DNA from: Papilionanthe hookeriana x Papilionanthe teres
Lineage: Eukaryota > Streptophyta > Magnoliopsida > Asparagales > Orchidaceae
Assembly: GCA_022702705.1 (NCBI GenBank)
Contig: CM040423.1
Coordinates: forward strand, 119,531,738-119,595,737
DNA: 64,000 nucleotides
Direction: 5' to 3'
Below are positions 10,045 through 22,206 of the stretch, in pieces. Every line of letters starts with the position of its first letter. The first letter of the stretch is position 1. A program made the position numbers and the translations under genes. The notes beneath the pieces were generated by a model, which was not told the DNA's origin, ran no database searches, and saw only the letters and a list, made by a program, of their open reading frames with translations.

Positions 10045-11349
10045 TAATTATAGATCTTTATGATGAGCTACTCTGTTAGTTTGTTTTATTTGGATTGTTT
10101 GTTTATTTTTGTGTTTAATGTATGTTGATTTGTTTAAATATTTGTATGGATTGATTAGTGTTAAGATTTTGTTGTTAAAATATTCTTAGTCTATTGTGTT
10201 GAAACTGAAGTTAGAGTTAATTTATGATATGTTTGTTTTAGTCTACTGTTTAGTAATTAGTAATTTCGCTCTGCTTTAATTTTGTTTCAAATTTAATATA
10301 ATCATAAAAATTAGCCTGCTTACTTTTTATACATGCTTCAATTTTATCTTAATTATTTATAAAAGCATGATTATAAGTTAATTTTTTTTTAAGATTGTTT
10401 TTACATACTTATAAAAATTCATATGATTTTCTTTCTCTGATACTTTCAAATTTTCATTGTATACCAAAACTTAAGTTTGGGGAAGGGAAAATACATTCAA
10501 ATTTAAATTTTATTTGTCCTTAAAAAGCTAATATTTTCTTAAAAATAAAAACTTATTAACATAACTTAAGGAATGAAGAATTTATTTGAGATCACTTTTA
10601 TTTTTGAAATTATAAACAATTTAGTGAAATTAACCAAAATTTTAATAACTTTGATTGAATTTAAGAATAGAATTATTTAACTTAAAGAAGAATAAGATTA
10701 AAGAAATTATTCTATTCATGATAGAAATAATAGAATTTTAGAAATATTAAGTAATCAAAAATTATCACTTGAAAAAGAAATAATTGAAAATCTTTTTGAA
10801 TTCTTATTCATGTTATAATAATTTAGTGGAAATGTATAAGTTTTGAAAATATAAGTTAAGGATAGTGAAGTTCAAAACTATTAACAGGCTATCCAGATAT
10901 AGTAATCCTCTATATATATATAGAAAAAAAAGAAGAGAGGAGAAACTTGAGGAAATGCCTAATCAAAAATTGGCTTCACTTGAATTATCTTATAGGAAGA
11001 AAACTAGTTACATATTTTACTTAATTTTTATACATGAATATTTATTTAGAAAAGATTTTTCAAGAAGATCTTTTTCTTGTAAATAATCTATGAGATCTTA
11101 ATATAATAGACTTCTATTATTTTCAAAATGAATGAAAAGTTTGAAATCTTATGATTTGGTAGTTAAATATTCTTTAAATTCTTAAAATTAAACCTAGTTA
11201 GTAAAATTGGGTTAATAATTTACTAAAAACTTTATAAAATCAAAAATTTTAAGGAATCTTAAATGTTTATTTTTTATTCCAAAGGTTATAGATTTTATAC
11301 ATTAGAAAGAGTTACTTGAGGACAAGTAACATTTAAGTTTGGAGGATTT
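10045..11349 (+). other. 3' non-coding region and polypurine tract
   Basis: About 1.3 kb of AT-rich sequence with no credible gene. 'acttaagtttggggaaggga' at about 10469-10488 resembles an extra, internal polypurine tract. The true PPT context is 11316-11349: 'cttgaggacaag' ... 'aagtttggaggatttt', directly followed by the LTR start TGATC at 11350, a layout usual in Athila/Tat elements. Confidence 0.65.
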
Positions 11350-13178
11350 TGATCTATAAAAAATACCTATTTTTTATGTCTTAATTCTTATCAATTTCTA
11401 AGGATATTATGCTTTAATGAAAGGTATTTTTGTGTTTTTCGATGTAGATGATGTAAAAAAGGTCCAAAAAGGAAAAAGGAGCAAAAAGGAGCAAAAATGA
11501 GCAAAAATGGAGCAAAATACAAAAATTAAAAAAAAATATTGCCTTGCGCCTAGGCGCCAGAAAATGGCGCCTAAGAGCCAGACTCAATACAAACAATGTC
11601 AAGTTTTTGACAACGTCTGAACGGTTATTTTGATGGAGTGAGTGGTTATTGGACATTCTAGAAGACTGGCAGTTGTTCGTTGATCATAGGACATGTGATA
11701 CATTGCATTTGGACGCTCCAAAACGGTTTTAATCACGAAGAGGTGCGAGCCAAAGTGAAGAGGTGCGAAGAACTGGATGCGGTGTCCGGCGCCTAGGCGC
11801 CAAATAGACCTTCTAGAAGATTCATTGAATGTGGACATGTTTTGAAGAGATGTCTCAAGGCAACCCTTGAAGCCTATAAATAGGGGTCCATTTCTTCAGA
11901 AAAACGTGCCCCTCCATTGTAAACCCTTTCTCTTATCCACTTTAGGATCTCTCATCCTTAGAGAGAGAAATAGAGAGAGAAATTTAGGGCCACTTTTGTT
12001 TAGTTTAGTGAGTTTATTTTCAAGTTGTAGCATCTGGTGTTCATTACACTGTGGAGTCAGTAGGAATCAGAAGATCTATAGAAGGAATATTTGAGATAAG
12101 TATTTTATATTTGATTCAAAGTTTATTTATTATGTTTTGCTGTCTATATTCAATGTGTTCTGAGTAGTTAATTTACTTTCTTCCTTCAATTATGAAGAGA
12201 TAGATAATATAATAAAAGATTCGATGGAGAATTGAAATTAAAAATATTTTCAAAATATTGTGATGACATTAATACCTGATCTTACTTTACTTTTTAAATT
12301 GGCCATTTAAATTGTTAAAATCTGTTGAAGAGTTTTGAAACCTAGAAGGAGAAGAACTATTAACTTGTAAATGTCACATGAATCCTTGGGTAGTCGAAGG
12401 CCATGTGCGGTCTATTCAAGGTGACGTTCAAATAAATAGGAAGATAAGATTTAAAGGGCGTATAATTGATAAGTTTTTAGAGTGACAGACTAAATTCTTA
12501 CAATTTGATTTATAGATTAGGAAAGGGTCACTAGTAGGGCCGACCATAGCCACCCTTGGACATCTAGTAGTGTGAGTCTAGATTAACGCATTCTACTAAC
12601 ACTACATCTGGACCTGACCTGTAAATTAGCCAATGTTCTTTGCTCCTGGATCAAAGGGTAAAGAATAGGAATGCTTCTATTTGGCACAATACCATAAATC
12701 AAATTCTCCAATGAATATTAAATTATCTTTAAAATCTTAGATTAATTGAAGGGAAGAAAGTTATTTATTTTATATAGTATTCATTAAATCATTGTCTTAT
12801 TATTGTTTTCTTTATTTGCATCTAGTAAATTAATAGTAATTTATAGTTATATTAAAATACAAAAAATATTTTTGAAATATAATATTTAGAAATTTATTAC
12901 TATAATTTTTCCCCGTGGGATCGATACTGGGGTCTTTGTTTCAAAGCCCTATATTACTTGAAACGATACGTATACTTGCGTAGTACCCAAAAAGTATATA
13001 AAATATTTTCTTTTTAAAATTATATTTTGCTATATAAATATATATTAAAAAAGTTTATTTGGTACACATCTATATAGCAAGTTATTCCATATCAAGTGTT
13101 TCACGCCTTCGCCATAAATTAAATTTTCTAGCAGTGGTAACAAATTCTTGCATTTGGAAGTATACAAAAGTCGGGTCA
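11350..13178 (+). repeat. 3' LTR of the Athila-like element
   Basis: 1829 bp, starting TGATCTATAA after the PPT and ending ...GGGTCA, where similarity to the 5' LTR stops. It has palindromes at 11544-11559, 11565-11580 and 11788-11801 and a TATA box at 11875-11883. The five bases after it, ACATC (13179-13183), should be the target duplication; the partner copy would be just left of the window. Confidence 0.87.
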
Positions 13179-14886
13179 ACATCTTTTTCAGTATTGGAGG
13201 AAGAAGCACCATGGTAGAATTTGATCGGCTTAGCACCACCACCATGCACTTCCTTGACCACCATACCCTCGATCTTATTAGAATGGATCGGGGTCACGGT
13301 CATAGTATGTACATAATGATTAATCTTACCGTACATTGATTTATATTCTTCATTCTTTTCACCTTCGAGAGAGATCTTGAACTGGGTTTCTTTTGATTTA
13401 CTATTGCTGCTTCTTTCTTGATTTCCTCTTCTTCGGAACTGGTCTCCCAATCAACGTTGATGACTGGTTTCTTCTGTCCAACTATTCTAACGTCTCTTCC
13501 ATGACCTCGTCCCCGGCCTCGACCTCGGGTGTGAGTTCTGGAGAAACCATCACCATCTCGTCGTAAGGGAGTGGTGAGTAACTGTTGGACTAGAATTTTA
13601 GGCTCTTTATTGTCTTGTACTTCTTTTGCTCCATTTGGTATGGTGTTTCAGGAGAAGATTGTTTTCTTTGGAGGTGCGTAGTAGGCTGAATCTTCGTGAA
13701 TTTCGATTTCATGCACGGAGAATGGTTGTAAATCACCTTTGATACACTGTTTTTCCCCTTCATAATATTTTATGCACTGGTGCAGAGACGACGGTACCAT
13801 CCGGTTTTAATGGATCCATGACCGACCCAGTAGAGCGTTGAATGATGTTTCAGAATCAATTATGTGGAATTTTGCGGTTGTCTTTGCTAAGTCACCGGTC
13901 TTCATTAACAGTGTGATCGATTTAAGAGCTCTTTCTCCTTTCTGATTGAACCCTCGTAATAACATCTTGTCTGATTCGAGGTCGCGAGCATCAATTTCCA
14001 AATATGCTAACGTTCGAAGGCTCATTATGTTGATTGATGCTCCCGGATCAACCAACACTCTGGAGAGCATAAACTTTCCAATAGTGACTGAAATGTACAA
14101 CGGTCAATCGTGATCAGCCGTTCCGAGTAGTAAATCATTGTCTGTGAAGGTAGCACCTCACTGTTCTTTTAACGAGCAAACCTTGTCGAAGGAATTATCA
14201 ACCATTTGAGCTAAACAAATTTATGGATCAAGTAGAGCCTTGATCAGAGCTTCCCTCATCTCCTTTGATAGGATCAGAGCATCGTATATGCTTAGTTGGC
14301 TGGTAGCCTCCTAAGATGGGCTAGCACGTTATAGTCCACTTTATTACCATGTTCCTCGGTTTCTTCCTGATGGGCAGCTCCTCTGCTGGGGTTGGCTCTT
14401 CCTGAGTAACCACCTGCTTTCCTTTATCCTTTGGACCCATTCTTGGGGGTAGAACTTTTCAACTTCTTAAATTGACTTCAGTTATTTCTTCTGAATCTGG
14501 TGTTGAATTTGCCGGTGTCTCCTCTTGAATTGGAATGACTGGCTCTTCTGCAGTTGTTTCAGAATCTGATGACTCTAATTCTATGGCAATCAGAGCTCCT
14601 CTAAATTCACAAACAGTCGCCTCTTGTTGATCTTTTGTAGCCATCCTTGTGAACGTCTTCTCCTTCGTCGTGGTCAATAAGGTTTAGTATGATTTGAGAA
14701 TCATTATTTATATCGGAATTGAGATCCGGATTAGGTTGGTTTTCGTTAGTTATGTAATCGTTAGAAACAGTCAAAATGTATCCAACTCCAAAACTCTTAT
14801 CATTATAAGATCCCAGCGGGGTGAGCAAATAATCATACAGAGTCAGAGGTTCGAGGGATTTCTCCCCCGAATCGGAAACAACCATC
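13179..14886 (-). pseudogene. Tat-like gag-protease fragment, interrupted by the Athila element
   Basis: Read on the - strand from 14885: a segment starting MVVSDSGEKSLEPLTLYDYL (14885 down to 14607), an acidic linker (14677-14459), then an aspartic protease with LVDPGASINIMS (about 14058-14023) and the closing ALLGRSWIH (about 13833-13807), as in Tat/Ogre protease. 13800-13179 is the linker that normally leads to RT, with KIEGMVVKEVHGGG and IKFYHGASSS still readable (13280-13195). The Athila 3' LTR cuts it at 13178. The gag 5' part and PBS are missing because LTR A joins directly at 14886. Several stops and shifts occur. Confidence 0.72.
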
Positions 14887-16937
14887 TATCGGCATATTTT
14901 TAGGTTATGTGTTTTGAAAACGGGTTCGCCTACAGAAATTGTCGACAAATTTTTTATATTTTAAATTTAATTTAAGTATATAGTTTAAAAGATGACATTT
15001 GATTTTGAAAGTAATTTTAAGTTTAAAAGTTTTAAGATATGAAATCAAACCGATCTCACATCCCAAATAGTTTATATAAACGAGCACCGCACCACAAACC
15101 GTGTATCTACCCAAAGAATAGACACACTGCTTGATGATGGGGCTCGATTAAATAAACTAGGAGATTTGTGACATCCGTTTGTTCTGCGAACCAATTTTAT
15201 AAGCCGACAAGTTCCCCTGCTTAATATAAATGAATTAAGCAAGGTTTATATTACCTGGGTTCTTAAAGTTCCCCATAAGGGCAAGCCCCTATAGTTAATT
15301 ACATCTTAAATGACGGGAATCACTTAAGAAAACTCTTGATAATGATCAGTGGTTTTGCTCTCAAGAATTTCAAAGTTTAAGGTTTTCAAATGATTGAATT
15401 TTGGAAATTCAAAGATCAAATTTCGAACAATTTATTTCAGGAGTTCAAATGAAGAAAAGTAGTAGAAGTTGAGGATACAAGAAGAATATTGGCAACATCC
15501 CGACTATCCTATTGTTTGGCTTCAATTTAGGGAGAATTATTTAGTATTTCAGTCCTGCCAATTAATTATAGGAATTACATTTACATAATCACCTGGTTAT
15601 GCAAATAACCTGAAAGATGATAGGGTTTACGCCATATCGGACGGCAACCTCAGAATCCTAAGCAAGTTAGGGCTTATATCGCACAACAAGGCTATGTAAA
15701 GGCCTAAAAGAACAGGTGAGGATTTACGTCGCACTAGGCGGACTACCTCGAATCCTATGGCTTGTTATTTAAACTAAGTAATGGTTTTGCTGATGTCGAC
15801 ACAGGTTTTGCTGTTGACGATGGTTGTTGCAGAGTTTTAGTTTTAGAAGTCATAAATCAGGAGATGAGAGAAGTGTTTTGATTTAGAGAAAATTTTAAAA
15901 TCCTTGTGTCTTTAATATTTTAATTAAAACAAATCTTAAAATTTGATTAAACAGAACAGATTAAGATTCCACGGTTCCGTCATCCCGGCACCGTTATTTT
16001 AATCGAATTCACTTAGTCAAGATGAAATTGCTAAACTCAACCGAATGAGTTCCAAACTTTCATTTAGACTGTGGGAAATCCTATTAGCAACACGTGGGTT
16101 ACATCATCCAAGGTATTCCCGATCATTCAACGAGACGTTTTAATTTAGTTGCAATTATAGTTTTGTGTTCTGTTTGGGATTAAATTTTGAGTTGTTTTAT
16201 ATTTTGAAATGTTGTGGCGGTGAATTTTATCTTGCAGTGATTTTTAATTTAGTTTTGGTTTCAGTTTAGGGACTATCCTAAAGGTTTTGGTTTTCATGCA
16301 ACAGTTGTTTATCATGCAATAAAAGTAAAGTGCATTTGCAATAAAGTAAATTGCAATAAAATAAAAGCGTACCTGGAGGGTCTTCCTGTCATCCTAAGCT
16401 GCACTTAAAATTCATGTTAAGGCATTTAAATACTCTAACAAGTACCTAGGTAAAGCTAAGGGAAAGGTTTTGGTTGTCTACCAAAGTCCTAATCCTATAG
16501 CTAGTCATCTCCTATGACATCTAGGTTCTTGTGTTTTAGTTTAAGGACGATTTTCTTCATCAAAGAACAATTAAGTTCAATTGTTCCTATAAATATCCTA
16601 TCATATTGTGGAAGTGCTTAAGACGAGTCTTAAACATCTTTTCAACCTCTAGGATTGTTTTAAGTCCAGAAGAATTTAATTATACAAGTGAATTAATCAT
16701 CCAAGAGTTTAAGTTTTGTTATCTTGCTCTGTGAATTAGGACATTTGAATATCTTATAAGTGAAGTAACACTTCACTTAATACTCCGTTTAGGAGTTATG
16801 ACAACAAGAGCTTTTGAGGGTAAATTGATGTTTAAGTGATTTGTGATTTAATTTAATTTTAATTAATGGGTTTAAGTTTGGAATAGTGTTCAAGTTGTTT
16901 TAGATTTATTTTGAAATCTTTATGTCTTAGGAGATGT

Positions 16938-17180
16938 TATATTTAATTTAATTTAATTTAATTTAAGTTAATTTAATTTAATTTGGCTTAGTTTTAATTT
17001 TAATTTAATTTTACTTTTTAATTTTAATTTAATTTAGACTTTATTTTAATTTGATTTTATTTTTTTATTTAATTTAATTTAATTTAATATGTTTTAATTT
17101 AATTTAATTTTAATTTTAATTTAATTTAAATTTTAATTTAATTTTATTTTTATTTTAATTTAATTTTTTATTTTTTTATG
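16938..17180. repeat. (TTTAA)n pentanucleotide array in LTR A
   Basis: Degenerate TTTAA/TTTTAA repeats, nearly free of G and C. The same array recurs at the same place in LTRs B-E. Confidence 0.85.
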
Positions 17181-19401
17181 TTTTAAAAATGATTTAATTT
17201 AATAGTTAAAGTATTAATTCAATTGAAATTTTGGAAGGATTTAATTTAAATGTTTTAATTTTAATTTAATTTAATGATTAAGTCTTTTAGTATTTTAAAT
17301 TTTGATTTTGAATTATCATTTTAATTAGGAATTAAATAGTATTGAGGTGATTAATTTAGGGATTCTCAAATTAAAGAACAAATGTCTTCTTAATAATACC
17401 CCTATTTTAATAATTTCAATTTTTATTAATCTTCCAAATTTCATTAATAAAATGATTAAAGTTTACTCTAATTAATCTTAAAAATGATTGATGGGTCTCT
17501 ATCCTTTAATAATTTAAATTTCAATCTTCCAAATCAGATTAGGATCAAATATTTTACTTTCTCATTTTATTAAGCCTAAAGTTTTAATTAAGGGTTAAAA
17601 TTTTAATTACCATTTTGCCCTTCAAGCTTAATAATTCCATAACTCACTAAATTGAGCTTAAATGAATTTGAAATTTTTATGTGGCTTCACTCACATGTCA
17701 ATTAAGACATTAGAGGAGAAAATGTGATTTTTCTGTATTTAATTTATTTATATAATTATTTTTAATGGAAAATAGGGGTTTTCAAGGAAAATTCAATAAC
17801 ATGACCAAGGAAATGTTTCTGTCCTTAAGAAAATTATGAGATGTTCCTAATGACTAGAGGACCATTTGGACTAATTTTGGTGATTTTTTGAATTATATTT
17901 TATTTATTAGAATTATTTTTGAGTTTTGGAGTATTAATTAATTTTAAAATAAAATTAAAGTTGAAAAATAGATTTTATATTTTTCTTAAATCTCTCTGAC
18001 CTCAAGGAGTCCAAAGAAATAAATTTTATATTTTTTTGATTTTTCTTTTATTTATTAGAATTATTTTAGTGAAAAAGTTGGAAAATACCTTTTTTAATAT
18101 TAAAAATTACATTAAGCCTTTAAAATTCAATATCTTACCCTAGAGACTTAAGAAAAATATTTGGTTTGTTCCTAATTGATTAGAATTCAAAATGTGACAT
18201 TTTGGTGATTTTTATTATTTTTTTATTATTAAAAATATTAAAATAATGATAAAAATCAACTTTTTTAGAAAATTACAATTTTAATTTTCCTAAGTTCTTC
18301 TGATATCAGAGAAGCTCCAAAACCATTTTTGTGAATTTTGGAAAAGTATTTTGTGAGTTATGAATTTTTAAAGTTTGATTCCATTCATGGGGCTTAATTA
18401 ACCCATTTGGTGGGGCTAACCAAGTCCAATTGATCTCAAATTTTTATGTGGTGTTCTCCTATCCCTAGAGGACAGTGGAGATCTGTTTTCAAGTTAATTT
18501 GAAGAGTGGTTAACCCTAATTAATTAAGTTCAATTTTGGTTGTTTAGGCCAATTAGGGTTGTTCAAAGTGAATTAGCTCAAAAATTATTTTCCCTAGGTC
18601 TCTCTGGTCATAAGAAAAATCAACAAATTTTCCTAGAATTTATTTCTCAACATGCTAATTATTGGAATTAAAATACTCAAAAAAGTAACATGAACTTGAA
18701 AAATCAATAACTTCTCATAGGGATGGCCTCTAACCTTGGAAAATTTAGGGAATGTTCCCAAGTTCAGAGGCTTCAAAAGCCCTATGGTCTCATGCCATGG
18801 TGAATTTCCTATATGCATGGAGAATTGAAATAGTGCAGAGAGTAAATAAATTATTAAAAATAAAATACTTTATGAAATTACTTGATTTCTTTTCCATATT
18901 ATTCTCCTCTGTTCACTGAGCAAGTGGGTATTTTTATTTTATTTTTAGGATTTTTCTACACAAAGTTATGAATTTTTGAAGTTCTGGGTATTTAATAAAT
19001 AAGAAAAATCCCTATTTTCCTACTTATCCACGCGGCACCACGCCATCCTCGGCAGCTCCGAAGGGCCACGCGTCATCTCCTGATTCGGCACCGCCATCTG
19101 ACTGGGATGCCACTCGGCCCGTGGTTCATGTCTAGTTGCTCCGTCCTGCGCGATCCTGGCCGTCCGCTCGATACACGCGCAATCCGACGACTCTCCTGGT
19201 CATCGTCTAAGACTGGTGTGAACCCGTGACCGTCAACCTTCTAACCCAAATTTCTCACTCGATTCTCAAAGGATTTTTGAGTTCTTATGCTCTATGGATT
19301 CATCTTGAAGAGACGAACACATCCATACGGTAAACATGCATTGAAATTGATTCAAATTAAATGGAGAATCTCTGTAAGCTCGGGAAGAAGAGTGAGTCCA
19401 T

Positions 19402-19835
19402 ACCTTTGCTCAGAGAAGTGAAGCTTCGATCTGAGAGTTGTGTTACCTTCGATTGGGTCCAAGCAAGCTCTAGATGAAGTCCCTTGGCCTGGTGAATTAT
19501 CTAGGTATGATTTCGACCACGCTCGATCACAAAGCTTGGAGGCCGGGAGCAATGGCCGGCCTCGGTGAGGGGGCTTTCGTTGGGAAACTTCTCCTCTTGG
19601 TCCGGTGAAGGTGTAGGACCAATCAATTTGGAGATTGGCTCACTCGTGGTGAAGTGTCCCGGTTTCGAGCTTGGATTTCAAATCCGAAATCGAGCTCGCG
19701 GAGGGAAATGGCAGGGGGATCTCAGTGGGGATCAAGTTCTCTATGTGTAGAGAGTGGTCCGGGATGATTTTGCAGTGGTTTCAGTAAGTTTTGGTTCAGC
19801 ACCTCTCATGGCTGAGAGGAGGTGGTGTTTAAATA
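19402..19835 (-). promoter_or_regulatory. Candidate core promoter, exon 1 and splice donor of LTR A
   Basis: On the - strand: TATTTAAA at 19835-19828 in a GC-richer context, then a 7-bp-stem hairpin CCTCTCA-TGGC-TGAGAGG at 19802-19819, then about 400 bases ending in AAAG|GTATGG with GT at 19403-19402. All elements recur in LTRs B-E. No transcript evidence is available here. Confidence 0.42.
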
Positions 19836-22181
19836 GGAGAGGGTGGAGGGCTTCCCAAGTGGGGTTTAAGGCTTGGGATCAGCTGCTCCATGCAAGAGAA
19901 GAACAGACCACGGTGTTCAATTGGGTCGGGACAACTCGGCCAAGGCGGCACTGAAAAGTTTCGCTCCTCCCAAGGTCTCGGCCATGGTGTTTTCCGGCGA
20001 TCCGAGCGGCCGGCCGGCATGCATGGGTCACCCTCGGTGTCCAGTGGGTCGTGGTCGGAGGTTTGTGCGAGCAATCGAGCTTTGCCATGTGTAAAGAGGA
20101 TGGCTTGAAATGGAAAGGGTAAGGGCTCATTTTGGGCTCAAATTGGTCAACCCATGATTTTGGGCTTGGTTCACCTCCCCATGACCTTATTTCTCAGGTC
20201 GGGTGAATCAGTTGGGTCAGCTGGTCTTAATTGGAGAAGTCTCCATCCAAGAATATTTAGATTAAATTTGGGTTAAGGGGAATCATAAGTAAGGTTAATG
20301 TCTTTTAGGAAGTGCTTAAAGGACCTCCTCTTTTTGCCCAATGTGGTAAGGTCACATGTCAACAACTCACATGGCTTGCATGTGGCTCAAGAATGGCTTC
20401 ATGGCTCACCTTTGTCTTGGGAAAAAGTATGGTCAATTTCTTGAAAAAGGGTTTTAGAAATTTTGGTAATTTGGTGTAAAATTTGGATAGTTTGTCATAT
20501 GGCTTTGTTTAGAAAGATTTGATTGCTGATTTAGGACTTAGGAGTGATTTTAATTAAGTGAGGATGAGATGAGATTGTAATGTGGGCTTTAGGATGGGCT
20601 TGTGCTTTTGAGTTTGGTTAGATCGGCTTTTGAATGTTCTTTGAAGTGGGCTTTTAGATGAAAATTTTGCAAAGGGCCATGCCAAATAAATGTTGGGTTT
20701 AGTTTATGGATGTGTCATGAGTGATTCGAGACAAGTTTGAGGTGGTTTGGGTTCGAATCGGGTTGAATTCGGGTTTCATTGGAAAATGGGCCAATGTAGG
20801 TCAAATCGGGCTAATTTGGGCCAATGTTGGGCTAGGGTTGAAATTTATGTAAAATTAATGTTGGGAAATGTTTATGGGAGTGTTTCAAAGAGGTTTCAAC
20901 TTTGGTTGGGTTTTGGTTTTGGAACTTGGGCTTATTTGGGTTAGGTTTGGGTTTAGGTCAAAATTGGGCTTTTTGGTTTTGGGTTAAATTTGAGTGGGGT
21001 TTGGGTCCAAATTTTGGGAAAATTATGTTAGTTTTTTGTTTATGGGGATTTTAGGGAAGGTTTAGAAAAGATTTGGAGTCAATTGAAGTTGAATTGGTTT
21101 GGTTTGGGCTAAGTTTGGGTCATGGGTCTAAATTGGGCCTTAAGCTCAAAAGTGAAAATGGACCCAAATGTCAACCAAATTGGGCTTGGATTTGATATAG
21201 ATTCATATTTTGGATATTGAATTGGAGTTTAGAATTGAATTGGACCAAAATTGGGGTCAATTGGGTAGGTTTGGTTTGACATTGGGTTCACTTGGGTTAA
21301 GAGTGGGCTAAATTGGGGGTTTTGTTAAAAGTGGGGTAAATTGACAAAATTGGTCTATGGTGTAGTCAGACAAAATGAAATTGGTAATATTTGGGATTTA
21401 TTGGAATTTTCTGGGAATTTTCTGAATTTTTGGATTTTTTGGCTAAGAGGGGCATTTTGGGTATTTGGAGGGTATTGAGAGGTATTTTTGGAATTTTTGG
21501 TATTTCTGGCTATGGATGATCAATTTGATTGGTGACGAAATGTTCAAGGTTAATTTTGGGTAATTTTGGGTGATTTGGAAATTTTGGAGGATTTGGGCAA
21601 TTTTAAGGGTTTTTAGTAGGTTTGATGGGTGTAGGATCCCCGGGGTCAAAAATTGAAATTTTGAAAAAAAGAAGATTAATCAAATATAAGTGAAATGGGA
21701 GCACTTTGGTTGAGCCATGAAGCCATTTTAAGCCTATATGAGCCATGAGAGCACTCATTTAAGGCATTAGCTATGTTGTTCCTAACCCTCTTAGCCAGTG
21801 GCTTAGGGGTTAAGGTTCATCCATATGAATTACCTACAGGAGTCAAGGAGCCAAGTTGGGTATGTGTGTGGTTTTAGGATTTGGATTGTGTGTGTGAGAG
21901 TGTAGAGTATGAGTGTAGTGAGTGTGTAAGTCAACCCTCACCAGACCAAGCCACCCAGGGTGGTCTTAAGGCCAAAGAGTCATATAAAGAACTCAACCTT
22001 TAAACCTTCACATTTGATTTCAACCCTTTAGGTGATTAGGGGTCTACAATCAAGCTTGTGGGGTTTGTAGGGAGGCAAGAAGTGGTTCAAATTTCTAAGG
22101 GATGGGTCCCAATTCTAGTCCTCTAAGATAGTCAAAGGAAAAGCCTAAGGCTAGATCCTAAACACTAAAGAGAGAAGAGAA

Positions 22182-22202
22182 GACCTCATCAAAAATGAGG
22201 TC
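22182..22202 (-). repeat. Terminal hairpin of the LTR
   Basis: GACCTCAT and ATGAGGTC flank CAAAA, 4 bases inside the LTR end. It is conserved in LTRs A-D (D at 54752-54772). Confidence 0.75.
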
Positions 22203-22206
22203 AACA

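Larger units (their letters stand above)
1..13178 (+). mobile_element. Athila-like Ty3/gypsy LTR retrotransposon, degenerate
   Basis: Nearly complete element: 5' LTR (start cut by the window), PBS, gag, protease, RT, RNase H, integrase, a small ORF, a third large ORF, PPT and 3' LTR, all on the + strand. The order gag-PR-RT-RH-IN is that of Ty3/gypsy. The Asp-tRNA-like PBS, a gag with a FELKP...MVQ...QFGG pattern and an extra ORF after pol point to the Athila lineage (family knowledge, from memory). LTR copies differ at 8 sites, 7 of them transitions, over about 220 compared bases, which suggests a fairly recent insertion. Every ORF is broken, so it is not autonomous now. It sits in the protease-RT linker of a Tat-like element on the opposite strand, whose sequence resumes at 13179. 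Confidence 0.88.
14887..22206 (-). repeat. Giant LTR copy A, subfamily I
   Basis: 7320 bp, - orientation: the LTR starts at 22206 (TGTTGACCTC) and ends at 14887 (...TGCCGATA, the usual final CA changed to TA). In order from its 5' end: terminal hairpin (22182-22202), unique part with the 'gagccatgaagcc' block, a strongly G/T-biased tract on the + strand (20690-21650), TATTTAAA box at 19828-19835, splice donor at 19402-19403, GC-rich island (19028-19215), AT-rich block, (TTTAA)n array (16938-17180), hairpin 16757-16779, and U5 with degenerate hairpins (15220-15300). By eye about 95% like B and C. No protein-coding content was identified. Confidence 0.82.

Noticed and set aside
10865..11086. 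73-codon ORF before the Athila 3' LTR
   Set aside because: AT-rich, lysine/isoleucine-biased, no similarity recognised; likely chance.
13082..13450. 122-codon minus-strand ORF
   Set aside because: Chimera: its last third is Athila LTR read backwards; only the part above 13178 is Tat linker.
16938..17180. (TTTAA)n array as a centromeric satellite or MITE
   Set aside because: It is an internal part of each LTR at a fixed position, without terminal inverted repeats or target duplications of its own.
19352..19552. Minus-strand ORF sharing SKLCDRAWSKS with ORFs at 28831-29073 and 61451-61795
   Set aside because: Similarity follows from LTR homology. The frame is broken in C and D, there is no known domain, and it lies in the presumed untranslated exon of the LTR.
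19829..20130. Overlapping ORFs on both strands in the GC-richer part of the LTRs (also near 29291-29575, 43392-43731, 52057-52612, 61840-62398)
   Set aside because: Low stop density comes from GC content; frames differ between copies and no protein family is recognisable. I do not call a captured host gene.
20700..21650. Telomere-like TTTGGG/TTTAGGG words
   Set aside because: Irregular spacing and many variants; not a telomeric array, and the tract recurs at the same place in every LTR.
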